Source: Maricaulis sp048268525 | GTDB lineage: Bacteria > Pseudomonadota > Alphaproteobacteria > Caulobacterales > Maricaulaceae | NCBI RefSeq assembly: GCF_048268525.1 | Contig: NZ_JBLWVH010000011.1 | Coordinates: 27,591-91,590 of the forward strand | Length of the DNA: 64,000 bases | Direction: 5' to 3' | Shown here: in pieces, positions 51,978-61,176 of the stretch | Position numbering within the stretch: position 1 is the first letter of the stretch | Layout of the letters: the number at the start of each line of letters is the position of its first letter | Notes under the pieces: model-generated | What the model saw: only the letters and a program-made list of their open reading frames with translations | Databases searched by the model: none | Told to the model about the DNA's origin: nothing | Translations under genes and position numbers: made by a program

Positions 51978-53420
51978 ATGACTGACACTATCCGCGCCCT
52001 CGCCGGGGATTTCCCGGCCCAGACGCCGGCCAGCTGGACGCCCCTGGCCGAAAAAGCCCTGCGCGGCGCTGATTTCGACGACACGCTCGGCCGCACCACG
52101 ATTGACGGCATCACTCGCGGACCGGCCTTTTTCGCCCGTCCGGAAGGCAGCCATGCTGTCGACGCGGCTCCGCGTGATATCCACCTGCCCTGGGGTATCC
52201 GCCAGACCCTGGTCGAAGCCTCGCCCGAGGCGGCCAATACCGCCGCGCTGGATGATCTGATGGGCGGCGTCTCCGAACTTGAGCTACGGCTCGATCCGGC
52301 AGGTCAGTTCGGCCTCAAGGCCAATGAGATCGAAATGCTGGATGCGGCGCTGAAAGGCGTCGACCTCACCCTCGCCCCGATCCATCTCGACAGTCTGGGC
52401 GGACAGGGTCACCACGCCCACCTGCTGCTGACCCTGTTTGCCCGTCGCCGCATCGACGGCGAATTGGTCAGCGGCGGTCTCGGCCTGCACCCGGTCGAGC
52501 GCGCCGCCCGGCAGGGCATAGAGCTGGACGAGGACTGCTTCCCCAAGGCCGCCGCCCTGACCGAACTGGCCCAGGCCGCCTTCCCCAATCTCAAGGTCTT
52601 CCGCTGCGATGCCGCCCACATGTTCGAGGCCGGCGCCAGCGAGAGCCAGGAACTGGCCATCATGGCCGCTTCGGCTGCGACCTATATGCGCCTGATGATG
52701 GAAACCGGGCTCGACGCCAACACCGCCGCCAAAGCCATCGAGGCGCGTCTGGCCGCCGATGCCGATATCCACCTCACCATCGCCAAGCTGCGTGCGGCGC
52801 GCCGCATCTTTGCCCGCATCGCGGAAAGCTTCGGCGCCACCGGCGAGGCGCGGCGCCTGTCGCTGCATGTCACAACCGCCGCTCGCATGCTCTCGGCCCG
52901 CGACGCCTGGACCAATCTGATCCGCAATGCCTGCGCCGGTTTTGCGGCAGCCGCTGGCGGCGCCGACGCCATCACCGTCCGGCCGCTGACCGAAGCGATC
53001 GGCCGCCCGACCGGCTTTGCCCGGCGGGTCGCGCGCAATCTTCACATCTTGCTCGCCGAGGAAAGCCATCTCGGCAAGGTCACCGATCCGGCGGCCGGCT
53101 CCTACCTGCACGAGACCCTGGCTGACAGCCTGGCGCAATCGGCCTGGTCCCTGTTCCAGGAAATCGACCGCCGCGGCGGGCTGGTCGACGCCTTTGCCAC
53201 AGGCTGGCTACAGGGCGAGATCGCCAGATCGCGCGAGGCCTCGCTGGCCCGTATTGCGGGCGGTCAGGCGCAGATCCTCGGTGTGACGCAATACGAGGAC
53301 CCCGATCCGCGACCTGTCGAGACCGATGGCGTCTGGCCGGATCTTGACGCGCCGGAGGATGCACTTGTTGCGACGCGTTTCGCCGCGCGATTTGAAGCTG
53401 AGATGGAGGCGGCCCAATGA
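51978..53420 (+). CDS. mutA: Methylmalonyl-CoA mutase small subunit
   Basis: The 480-residue protein is the non-catalytic partner of the cobalamin-dependent mutase that interconverts methylmalonyl-CoA and succinyl-CoA. TIM-barrel features include 'LPWGIRQTLVEASPEAAN', 'RRLSLHVTTAARMLSARDAWTNLIRNACAGFAAAAGGADAITVRPL' and 'ESHLGKVTDPAAGSYLHE'. It lacks the C-terminal B12-like domain of the ~620-residue MutA of Propionibacterium. The start at 51978 is the family N-terminus. Its stop overlaps the mutB start by 4 bp. Confidence 0.94.
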   Translation: MTDTIRALAGDFPAQTPASWTPLAEKALRGADFDDTLGRTTIDGITRGPAFFARPEGSHAVDAAPRDIHLPWGIRQTLVEASPEAANTAALDDLMGGVSELELRLDPAGQFGLKANEIEMLDAALKGVDLTLAPIHLDSLGGQGHHAHLLLTLFARRRIDGELVSGGLGLHPVERAARQGIELDEDCFPKAAALTELAQAAFPNLKVFRCDAAHMFEAGASESQELAIMAASAATYMRLMMETGLDANTAAKAIEARLAADADIHLTIAKLRAARRIFARIAESFGATGEARRLSLHVTTAARMLSARDAWTNLIRNACAGFAAAAGGADAITVRPLTEAIGRPTGFARRVARNLHILLAEESHLGKVTDPAAGSYLHETLADSLAQSAWSLFQEIDRRGGLVDAFATGWLQGEIARSREASLARIAGGQAQILGVTQYEDPDPRPVETDGVWPDLDAPEDALVATRFAARFEAEMEAAQ

Positions 53421-55573
53421 CCCATTCAACCCACACCACCGCCCCCGACTTTACCGCCATCGAACTGGGCGACGCCCGCAGCCCCGGCTCGGGGTCCCGC
53501 GAGCCGTGGACGCCCGCTGAAGGCATCCCGGTCCAGTCGCAATACCGCGCCGAGGACAGTAACGGCATCGACTTCCTGGGGAGCGTCCCCGGCGCCGCGC
53601 CCTTCGTGCGTGGCCCCTACCCGACCATGTATGGCCAGCGCCCGTGGACGATCCGGCAATATGCCGGTTTCTCGACAGCCGAAGACTCCAACGCCTTTTA
53701 CCGCCGCAATCTGGCGGCCGGCCAAAAAGGCCTCTCGGTCGCCTTCGACCTGGCCACCCATCGCGGTTATGACAGTGACCATCCGCGCGTCGCCGGTGAT
53801 GTCGGCATGGCCGGGGTGGCGATCGATTCGATCTATGACACCCGCACCCTGTTTGACGGCATTCCGCTCGACCAGATGTCGGTCTCGATGACGATGAATG
53901 GCGCCGTCCTGCCGATCATGGCGCTCTACATTGTCGCCGCCGAGGAACAGGGCGTGAAGCCGGAACAACTCTCGGGGACGATCCAGAACGACATCCTCAA
54001 GGAGTTCATGGTTCGCAATACTTATATCTACCCGCCAGCGCCTTCGATGCGGATCATTTCGGATATTTTCGAATTCACCTCCGAGCACATGCCGCGTTTC
54101 AACTCGATTTCGATCTCCGGCTATCACATGCAGGAGGCCGGCGCTCCGGCCGACCTGGAACTCGCCTACACCATCGCCGACGGGCTGGAATACATCCAGA
54201 CCGGGATTGATGCCGGGCTCGATGTCGACACCTTCGCGCCGCGCCTGTCCTTCTTCTTCGGCATCGGCATGAATGTCTTCATGGAGATCGCCAAGCTGCG
54301 CGCGGCGCGCCTGCTGTGGGCCAAGCTGGTCAAGGAACGCTTCAATCCCAAGTCCGACAAGTCGATCTGCCTGCGCACCCATTGCCAGACCTCCGGCTGG
54401 TCGCTGGCGGCGCAGGACGTGTTCAACAATGTCGGCCGCACGGCGCTGGAGGCGATTGCGGCGGTGGACGGTCACACCCAGTCCCTGCACACCAACTCGC
54501 TGGATGAAGCCCTCGCCCTGCCAACCGATTTTTCCGCCCGCATCGCCCGCAATACCCAGCTATTACTGGCCGGCGAAGCGCATCTTTGCGACGCGATCGA
54601 CCCGTGGGGTGGCTCTCATTATATCGAACGCCTGACCCATGATCTCGCCGCCCGCGCCCTCGATCATATTGCCGAGGTCGACGAACTGGGGGGCATGGCC
54701 AAGGCCATCGAGGCCGGCATTCCCAAACTGCGAATCGAGGAAGCCGCCGCCCGCACCCAGGCCCAGATCGACAGCGGTCGCCAAACCATTACCGGCGTCA
54801 ACAAGTTCCGCCTCGACGAGGAAGAGGATGTGCCCGTCCTCAAGGTCGACAATTATCTGGTCCGCAAGCAACAGATCGAGAAGCTGGAGCGCCTGCGCGC
54901 CGAACGTGACCCCAAGACCCTCAAGGCCGCGCTGGACGCTCTCGCCGAAGCCGCCCGTACCGGCGAGGGCAATCTGCTGGCGCTTTCGGTCGATGCCGCG
55001 CGCGCCAAGGCCACGGTGGGCGAGATTTCCGACGCCATGGAAACCGCCTTCAACCGTCACGTCGCCAGGATCAAGACGGTCAAGGGCGTCTATGGCGAGG
55101 TCGCCGGTGATGATGACCGGGTGAAGAAGGCCCGCTCGCTCGCCGAAGCTTTCGAGGCGCGCTTCGGCGAAAAGCCGAAAATCCTGATCGCCAAGCTGGG
55201 GCAGGACGGTCATGACCGCGGCCAGAAAGTGGTCGCCTCCGCCTATGCCGATCTCGGCTGGGAAGTCGTCGTCGGACCGCTCTTCCAGACCCCGGAAGAA
55301 GCCGCAGACCTCGCTGTCGCCGAGAAGGTCCACGCCGCCGCCGCCTCGTCCCTCGCCGCCGGTCACCTGACCCTTGTGCCGGAGCTGCGCAACGCCCTCG
55401 GCCAGCGCGGCCGCGACGACATTCTCGTCGTCGTCGGCGGTGTCATCCCGCCCGATGACGAACCGGTCCTGCGCCAGATGGGCGCCGCCGCCGTCTTCCC
55501 GCCCGGCACCGTGATCGCCGACAGTGCCCTGGTGCTGCTGGAGCGCATGGGGATGGAGTTGGAGGACAACTGA
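53417..55573 (+). CDS. mutB: Methylmalonyl-CoA mutase large (catalytic) subunit
   Basis: The 718-residue enzyme has an N-terminal TIM barrel ('RPWTIRQYAGFSTAEDSNAFYRRNLAAGQKGLSVAFDLATHRGYDSD', 'SISGYHMQEAGAP') and a C-terminal cobalamin-binding domain. The base-off motif is 'DGHDRG' with His599, followed by 'VVGGVIPPDD'. It completes propionyl-CoA catabolism from branched-chain amino acids, odd-chain fatty acids or propionate. The acyl-CoA carboxylase and epimerase genes are not in the window. Confidence 0.97.
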   Translation: MTHSTHTTAPDFTAIELGDARSPGSGSREPWTPAEGIPVQSQYRAEDSNGIDFLGSVPGAAPFVRGPYPTMYGQRPWTIRQYAGFSTAEDSNAFYRRNLAAGQKGLSVAFDLATHRGYDSDHPRVAGDVGMAGVAIDSIYDTRTLFDGIPLDQMSVSMTMNGAVLPIMALYIVAAEEQGVKPEQLSGTIQNDILKEFMVRNTYIYPPAPSMRIISDIFEFTSEHMPRFNSISISGYHMQEAGAPADLELAYTIADGLEYIQTGIDAGLDVDTFAPRLSFFFGIGMNVFMEIAKLRAARLLWAKLVKERFNPKSDKSICLRTHCQTSGWSLAAQDVFNNVGRTALEAIAAVDGHTQSLHTNSLDEALALPTDFSARIARNTQLLLAGEAHLCDAIDPWGGSHYIERLTHDLAARALDHIAEVDELGGMAKAIEAGIPKLRIEEAAARTQAQIDSGRQTITGVNKFRLDEEEDVPVLKVDNYLVRKQQIEKLERLRAERDPKTLKAALDALAEAARTGEGNLLALSVDAARAKATVGEISDAMETAFNRHVARIKTVKGVYGEVAGDDDRVKKARSLAEAFEARFGEKPKILIAKLGQDGHDRGQKVVASAYADLGWEVVVGPLFQTPEEAADLAVAEKVHAAAASSLAAGHLTLVPELRNALGQRGRDDILVVVGGVIPPDDEPVLRQMGAAAVFPPGTVIADSALVLLERMGMELEDN

Positions 55574-55664
55574 GGCAGCCGGTCCTCACCATTGAAGGGC
55601 GAGGTGGTGGTGCGCGCAGCGGGACGACCTTCCCGACAAAACTTATCCCCGCTGTGCACCCCTT

Positions 55665-55769
55665 TCCTTCTCCCCTGGGAGAAGGTGGCCGGAGGCCGGA
55701 TGAGGGGGGAAACTCTTGCTGGCACCGGGATTTACCCCTCACCCTGCCCCTCTCCCAAGGGAGAGGGAA
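55665..55769. repeat. Inverted pair of CTCTCCC-type intergenic repeats
   Basis: Copy 1 (CCTTCTCCCCTGGGAGAAGG at 55665 onward, ending GATGAGGGGG) faces copy 2 (CCCCTCACCCTGCCCCTCTC... ending at 55769). Together they could form one large stem-loop just after mutB. The same motif is at 32054-32090. Confidence 0.65.
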
Positions 55770-56021
55770 GGCGTCTGGCAGCAAAAAAATTAGAGAACTT
55801 ATCCCCCCCCCTACCAGCTAGGCGATAATGCCCTCGGTTTTCGGGACGGTAGGCATGAGCTCAGTCACTTGTGCCCGGAAGCGAGCGGAGCCTGTCCGCG
55901 TGCGGGGATGACATCCCGACACTCCGGCAGGGCGTGCGACCAGGTCGCGGGGCACTAAACGACCGACCCCATCTACCTGACGCATTGGAATCGGTCGCGA
56001 GAGCGTCCGGGAAATCTTCGC

Positions 56022-56096
56022 GAACGGGATGTCGAGGACATCACGGACACCGCAGACCACCAACAGGACACCCCGGTGTCCGCCGACATCCCGTTC
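56022..56096. repeat. Large interrupted inverted repeat
   Basis: Perfect outer arms GAACGGGATGTCG (56022-56034) and CGACATCCCGTTC (56084-56096) enclose inner arms GGACACCG (56045-56052) and CGGTGTCC (56074-56081). The resulting stem is ~21 bp with an internal loop on one side. It lies 149 bp before the lipoprotein gene. No T-tract follows, so it does not look like a terminator. Confidence 0.7.
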
Positions 56097-56244
56097 CCTC
56101 CCAGCCTTCGGCGCAATCGCGCGCGAAGACGAGACGCCGTGAACATTGCCGAGGGACATATACCTGGCGTGCTACATTCGTCCTTCATCGACCTGTCAGT
56201 CGGCCTGTGTCACCCTGCGCTGTCATCATGCTCAGGAGACAGCG

Positions 56245-56724
56245 ATGCGACCGGTTCTTGCTTGCCTCATCCTTGCCGCCACGCTCACCGCTTGCGCCAG
56301 CAGCCCGTCCGTTTATGCGCCCGCCGGCGATGGCGACCGGGGCTATACAGACACCAGGATTGAACAGGACCGCTTCCGGGTCCGCTTTGAAGCGGGCGCG
56401 GATATGGGTTTTGACGAGGCCGAGAACATGGCCCTGCGCCGCGCCGCCGAAATCACGCTCGAAAATGATGGCGACTGGTTTTTGGTGACGAGCCATGATG
56501 TGGATGGCAATGATCGCAACCCGGTCGGGGTCTCGACCGGTGTCAGCATCTCGTCCGGTTCACGAGGCTATTCCTCCCGGGGCGTCGGGGTCGGGCTGCA
56601 TTTTGATGGGGATGCCGGCGAAAAGTCAGTCTCGATCGAGATCCTGGTGCGCTCGGGTCCGCTGCCGCAAGACCCGCATGCCTATGACGCCCGCGACGTG
56701 CTGGCCAATCTGACCCGGTCCTGA
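56245..56724 (+). CDS. CC0125/CC1285-type lipoprotein
   Basis: The 159-residue protein is a lipoprotein: signal peptide and lipobox 'LAATLTACASS' (lipidated Cys18). The mature part reads 'DRFRVRFEAGADMGFDEAENMALRRAAEITLENDGDWFLVTSHDV', a pattern found in Caulobacter CC0125/CC1285-family lipoproteins of unknown role. The C-terminal part is a small beta-domain ('SVSIEILVRSGPLP'). CAGGAGAC precedes the ATG. It converges with the HHH gene. Confidence 0.85.
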   Translation: MRPVLACLILAATLTACASSPSVYAPAGDGDRGYTDTRIEQDRFRVRFEAGADMGFDEAENMALRRAAEITLENDGDWFLVTSHDVDGNDRNPVGVSTGVSISSGSRGYSSRGVGVGLHFDGDAGEKSVSIEILVRSGPLPQDPHAYDARDVLANLTRS

Positions 56725-56751
56725 GTCGGCTGACAGCGCCTGGGAAACCGG

Positions 56752-57405
56752 TCAGCCGGCCAGTTTCTTCGCCTGGCCGACCCAGTCATCGCGCACGATG
56801 CGGCCACGACCATTGATCGCCGAATCCCAATGCTGGATATCCGCCTCGGTCCAGGCAGCGACCTGGGCGACCGAGGTCACACCACCGGCTTTCAACGCGG
56901 CAGCGGCCTTGGGGCCAAGCCCCTTGATCGAGCCAAGATCATCACCCGTCGCGGCGGCAGGTTTGGCAGGTTTGACCGGTTTGGCAGGTTTGGCAGGTTT
57001 GGCAGGTTTGGCCGGCGATTTCGACTTCGCAGCGGCTTTGGGTTTGGCAGCCGGTTTCGCCTCGGTAACGGGTTTTGCCTTGACCGTCCTGGCGGCGGTT
57101 TTCGGTTTCGCTGGCACCGGCGTGGCGGCAACAGCTTCGCGCACGACGGTTTCAGGCATGGCGATTTCCGGGGCCTCGACACGGGCCGGGGTCGGATCGG
57201 GTGCGGCGACTCGGGCCTGCGCCTCGGCCTCGCCGAGTCGGCGGGCCAGATTCTCGTTTTCCTGTCTCAGGCGGGCATTCTCGGCGATCGCGGCATCGGC
57301 CTCGGCGCTGCGGGCATCGCCGGACCAGAGCTGGTATCCGACGAAGACGCCGAACCCGACCGCCAGCAGCAACAAAATCCCCATTTCCCAGATCAGGTAA
57401 AACAT
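56752..57405 (-). CDS. Membrane-anchored coiled-coil protein with C-terminal HHH domain
   Basis: The 217-residue protein has an N-terminal helix (residues ~4-27), a coiled coil (~34-66, 'AEADAAIAENARLRQENENLARRLGEAEAQ') and a long Lys/Pro/Ala tract (~95-155) with seven PAK(P/S) units. It ends in a helix-hairpin-helix-like domain, 'DLGSIKGLGPKAAAALKAGGVTSVAQVAAWTEADIQHWDSAI' plus 'RDDWVGQAKKLA'. That last domain also occurs as a C-terminal extension in NuoE-like and L21-like proteins and may bind nucleic acid or protein. The DNA of the PAK tract is repetitive. It starts 3 bp after the BON gene, so the two are co-transcribed. Function unknown. Confidence 0.8.
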   Translation of the reverse strand: MFYLIWEMGILLLLAVGFGVFVGYQLWSGDARSAEADAAIAENARLRQENENLARRLGEAEAQARVAAPDPTPARVEAPEIAMPETVVREAVAATPVPAKPKTAARTVKAKPVTEAKPAAKPKAAAKSKSPAKPAKPAKPAKPVKPAKPAAATGDDLGSIKGLGPKAAAALKAGGVTSVAQVAAWTEADIQHWDSAINGRGRIVRDDWVGQAKKLAG

Positions 57406-57408
57406 GCC

Positions 57409-58458
57409 TCAGCCCTCAAGCGTCGAGATTGCAAATGATATGGCGTCGTCCTGACGATCAGTCAGGACCACGAAAACACGCGGATCCTCCGCGGTGACAT
57501 TGGTGACCAGCCCGGTCACGGCAGCAATACGAGCCTCGTCCAGCGCGGCATCATCGGTGCTGCGGCGGACGGATACCGTCAGCGCCGCATCGGCCGGACA
57601 GGCGGCGAACATGCGTCCGACCCGTCGCAAGGCAACCGAGGTGAATGGGCTGGGCGTGGCACCTGCGCGCTCGAAGCGCGGCATTTCAGTGCCTTGAGCG
57701 GCGAGGATCACCGCCGAGCACGCCGCCACATCCTCGACCCGAACCTCCGCCGGAGCACCGGCGGGCGTGACCACCGTCGCCGCACGGAACGGCTCAGGCA
57801 TGGCCTGCAGAATCTGCGTCACCGACCGAGCAATCTGTGGATTGGACGCCTCACCGACCAGCGCCCCCTGCTCGCCGCGCAATACCAAGGCACCACGATC
57901 CAGACGTGCCAGCTGGCCCAGCAAGCGCTTGGCCGCCTCTTCCCAGTCCGGCGAGGCCGAGCCGCCCGGAACCAGGGTCAGGTCGGTATCGGCGCCTCCG
58001 GGGAAATTGGCGCTGGCATAGCGGGCAATCGCATCGCGCGCTCCGGCGTCAGTCGCATCGCCACGGATCAGGACCCGTCCGTTTGTGGCTACATCGGCGC
58101 GAAAAACGAAGCCCGCTTGCAGTCGGGCTTCGATCGTTTCGTCGATAACGCGTGTGACACCGCCGGCGACCACGCCGCCACTCCAGCTTGATGTCAGGAC
58201 AGTCGCGATAGCATCATCACGCGCTTCCGCATCCGGCGCCGCTCCGGTCAGGATGGCGCGCTGCCCATCCATGCGAACGCTGGCCCAGTCATGGCCGCGC
58301 GAATCAAGCGCTTCACGGGCACCGGCTGCCAGTCGAGCCTCGATCGAGCCAACGGAAAACGGACCGAAGGAGAACAGGATGACGGCCGCCAGGACAATAA
58401 GTCCGGCCGCCATCAGGACCGTTTTGCGAATGCGAGGGGTCATAGCGTGGTCAAGCAT
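57409..58458 (-). CDS. Membrane-anchored BON-domain protein (degenerate OmpA-type C-terminus)
   Basis: The 349-residue protein has one N-terminal transmembrane helix (about residues 10-33, 'KTVLMAAGLIVLAAVILFSFGPF'). Tandem BON-like domains follow ('DWASVRMDGQRAILTGAAPDAEARDDAIATVL', 'ADVATNGRVLIRGDATDAGARDAIARYAS'). The C-terminus resembles OmpA/MotB peptidoglycan-binding domains but lacks their Asp/Arg pair, so binding of murein is doubtful. I chose ATG 58458 since GGAAG precedes it by 7 bases; 58470 and 58443 are alternatives. It is the first gene of a pair with the HHH protein. A periplasmic envelope role is inferred. Confidence 0.75.
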   Translation of the reverse strand: MLDHAMTPRIRKTVLMAAGLIVLAAVILFSFGPFSVGSIEARLAAGAREALDSRGHDWASVRMDGQRAILTGAAPDAEARDDAIATVLTSSWSGGVVAGGVTRVIDETIEARLQAGFVFRADVATNGRVLIRGDATDAGARDAIARYASANFPGGADTDLTLVPGGSASPDWEEAAKRLLGQLARLDRGALVLRGEQGALVGEASNPQIARSVTQILQAMPEPFRAATVVTPAGAPAEVRVEDVAACSAVILAAQGTEMPRFERAGATPSPFTSVALRRVGRMFAACPADAALTVSVRRSTDDAALDEARIAAVTGLVTNVTAEDPRVFVVLTDRQDDAISFAISTLEG

Positions 58459-58580
58459 GAAATCTTCCATCGAATGCGGCCAGAAATCACCGGAAAACGG
58501 CAAATTGAAGGCCCGCGTCCACTTCCGAAATAGCATTAAAGGTCAGTGACCTCCATAGGGCAAACCGCATCCCCGCATGC

Positions 58581-58612
58581 AAAAAGGGCCGGAGCTTGCG
58601 CCCCGGCCCTTC
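58581..58612 (-). terminator. Rho-independent terminator of the TonB receptor gene
   Basis: On the minus strand AAGGGCCGGGG and CTCCGGCCCTT form a stem (plus-strand 58584-58611), followed by TTTTT, 22 bp after the receptor stop. Confidence 0.92.
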
Positions 58613-58633
58613 CTGTCACGATTGCCCGTGTGT

Positions 58634-61153
58634 CTAGTTGCGCATCCGCAGGGTCAGACCGTAGGTGCGCGGCTGACCGAGGAAGGCGTTGAAGGAACCC
58701 GGCTGGAACGGACCGTCAAAGCCGACCTGGACATACTCTTCGTCCAGAAGGTTGCGACCCCACAGCTCGAGCGACCAGGCTTCGTCCTCGGCGCTGAGAC
58801 CGACGCGGCCATTGAAGACCATGTAGCCGTCTTGCATCTTCTCCGGATCGAGGTCGGAGCCGGTATTCTGCTCGGACATCCAGCGACCATCGAGGTGGGC
58901 AAGCCAGTTCATGCCGCCTTCCAGCTGACCGGTGTAGGACACCGAAGCCGAGGTGTACCATTCCGGAGCCAGCGAGAAGTTCTGGCCGGACAGGCGGTCA
59001 ACGTCAGCCGTACCGGTCGGTGCGAAGTTGTCATAACGCGCGTCGGCGTAGGTGACACCACCCTGCACGGTCAGGCCCGGCATGCTTTCCGGCAACCACA
59101 GGATTTCCGCTTCAGCACCCTGGGTCGACGCACCGTCGATGGAGGTGACGAAGAAGCCGATGCCGTTGAACGTGTTCAGCTGGTAGGTCTCGAAGTCCGA
59201 GCTGAACAGGTAGAGGTTGGCCAGCAGCGTGTCGTTGAACCATTCGGTCTTGAAACCAAGCTCGACGCTGTCGACAACTTCCGGATCGAAACGGGCCGGA
59301 TAGGAGGTCGGGTCAGCCAGGACGGACTGGAAATCAACCGCCGAAGAACCCGCCTGGGTGAAGCGGTCGAGGTTGAAGCCACCGGCCTTGTAGCCACGCG
59401 AGAACGTACCGTAGACGAGGAAGTCGTCATTGATGCGGTGCGAGACAGAGAGCAGGCCGGAGAGCTGGTTTTCTTCCAGCGACTGGGTGTTGTCGATCTG
59501 GGAGTAGACATCACGCGAGAACGGCAGACAGGTGAAGGTACCGAAGGTCACCAGGTCGGCCACCGGCACGCCCGAACCCAGCGAGAAGCCGTTCAGGATG
59601 GCCTGGTTGGTCGGGGTCGAGAAGTCCAGCGCATCGCCGAACACGGCTTCCCAGACATCACAGGCCGGCACGGAGCTATCTGCGAAGTCGAACGTCGCTT
59701 CCTTGTCGGTGCTGGTGTGACGCAGACCGAAGGTGATGTCGGTGTTTTCCAGCACGTGCCAGGTGTTGTGCGTGAAGAAGCTCAGGCTCTCACCCTGCTG
59801 GGTGAAGGTGTCACCCAACGGGTTGCCACCGCCAAGCGGGGCGCCGGTGCCCGGAGCAAGGCCGGCGAAGCCCGGAATGAAGGTGAAGCCGAGACCATTG
59901 GCCAGATCGGTGACCAGGGTCGGGCTGCCACCGAGCAGGCCGAGATAGGGTTCGAACACATTGCCCATCTGGATGGCATCGCCGCGGACGAGGTTTTCGT
60001 CCGAGAAGTACATGCCGAACAGCCAATCGACGTTTTCGCCTTCGCCGGAGAAGCGAAGCTCGAAGGTGGTGTTGTCGAAATCAAAGGTGTTGTTCGATGC
60101 ATCGCGGAAGACAATGTCGGCACCGGTGAAGTCGGTGTCCTGGCCAGAGCGCAGGCTGTAGCTGCGGTCCGAAACGATCGCCGTCATGTCGAAATTGTCG
60201 AACTCCCAGTTCAGCTCACCGCTGTAACCGTGGTCGATGATGTTCTGACCGGTGTCACGGTTGGCCTGGATCACGCGGCTGAACGGGTCCTCGGAACCGG
60301 CCAGCGGGCGGCCACCGGGGACCAGGGCGTTGATCGCCGCAGCGGTCGGACCCGAGACGAGGCTCGGCGCACCACAGCAGAACTCTTCGCGCTTGGTGTA
60401 GTCACCCGACAGGAGCAGGCTGACATTCTCGCTGAAGTCGAGCAGGAATTGCGTGCGCAGGGTGAAGTAGTCCTGATCGCCATCGCGGTCTTCGGTACGC
60501 GGGCCGCCCAGGGTTTCGACCGTCTGGAAACCGTCACGCTCGCGGTAGGCGCCGAAAACGCGCATTGCCAGATTGTCGGACACACCACCGGTGAAGCCAC
60601 CAGCAACGCCATAGCCCTCTTCGGAGCCGGCGACATATTCCAGTTCAGCGTGCGAGCTGAACTCGTATTCCGGACGCTTGGTCACGACATTGATGATGCC
60701 GGCCGAGGTGTTGGCGCCGAAAAGCGTGCCCTGCGGGCCACGCAGCACTTCGATGCGCTCCAGCTCACCGAGATCGTTGAAGCCAACGCCGTTGCGGGCG
60801 CGCGGCACACCGTCGATCACGATGCCCACCGATGATTCCAGACCCGGATTGTCACCGACAGTACCGATGCCGCGGATGCGGGCGGTGGTGATGAATTCGT
60901 TCGAGGTCGAGGTGACATTGATGCCCGGCGCGATAACGGCGAGGTCTTTCAGGTCACGGACGCCGGCGTTCTGCAGCAGCTCGGCATTGTAGGCTGTCAC
61001 GGCAACCGGAACATCCTGGATACCCTGTTCACGCTTTTGCGCGGTCACGGTGATGACGTCGACAGAGCGGCTGTCCTGAGCGGCGGCTTGAGCGCCGGTC
61101 AGTGCGATTGCCGAAGCAGCTGCGAACAGAAGTGTGCGTTTGGTGGATGACAT
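58634..61153 (-). CDS. TonB-dependent outer-membrane receptor
   Basis: The 839-residue protein has a signal peptide (residues 1-26, cut after AQAAAQ), a plug domain (~45-160, 'QDVPVAVTAYNAELLQNAGVRDLKDLAVIAPGINV', 'GELERIEVLRGPQGTLFGANTSAGIINVVTKRP') and a 22-stranded barrel ending in 'TYGLTLRMRN'. The TonB box region is 'SRSVDVITVTAQKREQ'. It belongs to the large class of Maricaulis/Caulobacter receptors often used for sugars, peptides or unknown nutrients rather than iron. It faces an S9 peptidase gene and a nitrilase gene across a 277-bp divergent promoter. That may suggest peptide uptake, by inference. Terminated at 58581-58612. Confidence 0.95.
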   Translation of the reverse strand: MSSTKRTLLFAAASAIALTGAQAAAQDSRSVDVITVTAQKREQGIQDVPVAVTAYNAELLQNAGVRDLKDLAVIAPGINVTSTSNEFITTARIRGIGTVGDNPGLESSVGIVIDGVPRARNGVGFNDLGELERIEVLRGPQGTLFGANTSAGIINVVTKRPEYEFSSHAELEYVAGSEEGYGVAGGFTGGVSDNLAMRVFGAYRERDGFQTVETLGGPRTEDRDGDQDYFTLRTQFLLDFSENVSLLLSGDYTKREEFCCGAPSLVSGPTAAAINALVPGGRPLAGSEDPFSRVIQANRDTGQNIIDHGYSGELNWEFDNFDMTAIVSDRSYSLRSGQDTDFTGADIVFRDASNNTFDFDNTTFELRFSGEGENVDWLFGMYFSDENLVRGDAIQMGNVFEPYLGLLGGSPTLVTDLANGLGFTFIPGFAGLAPGTGAPLGGGNPLGDTFTQQGESLSFFTHNTWHVLENTDITFGLRHTSTDKEATFDFADSSVPACDVWEAVFGDALDFSTPTNQAILNGFSLGSGVPVADLVTFGTFTCLPFSRDVYSQIDNTQSLEENQLSGLLSVSHRINDDFLVYGTFSRGYKAGGFNLDRFTQAGSSAVDFQSVLADPTSYPARFDPEVVDSVELGFKTEWFNDTLLANLYLFSSDFETYQLNTFNGIGFFVTSIDGASTQGAEAEILWLPESMPGLTVQGGVTYADARYDNFAPTGTADVDRLSGQNFSLAPEWYTSASVSYTGQLEGGMNWLAHLDGRWMSEQNTGSDLDPEKMQDGYMVFNGRVGLSAEDEAWSLELWGRNLLDEEYVQVGFDGPFQPGSFNAFLGQPRTYGLTLRMRN

Positions 61154-61176
61154 ACTCTAACTTCCTCCCGTTGAGT

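Larger units (their letters stand above)
55574..56244. other. Gene-free interval with repeats and a dyad
   Basis: No coding sequence is supportable here. It holds two inverted copies of the CTCTCCC-type repeat (55665-55769) and a large interrupted dyad (56022-56096). Several frames of 70-200 codons are open on both strands but lack ribosome-binding sites, homology and shared boundaries. A run of ten C ends the first part (about 55804-55812). Confidence 0.6.

Noticed and set aside
55818..56159. 113-codon minus-strand frame after mutB
   Set aside because: No family, no ribosome-binding site, and it crosses the large dyad.
55871..56488. 205-codon plus-strand frame before the lipoprotein
   Set aside because: It overlaps the well-supported lipoprotein gene in another frame and has no motif.
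56892..57400. Short tandem PAK-coding DNA as a CRISPR-like or microsatellite array
   Set aside because: The repeats are in-frame codons of a linker and have no spacers.
58577..60835. 752-codon open frame on the plus strand opposite the TonB receptor
   Set aside because: It is a mirror of the receptor gene in GC-rich DNA; the receptor frame has signal peptide, plug and barrel motifs, while the opposite frame has none.
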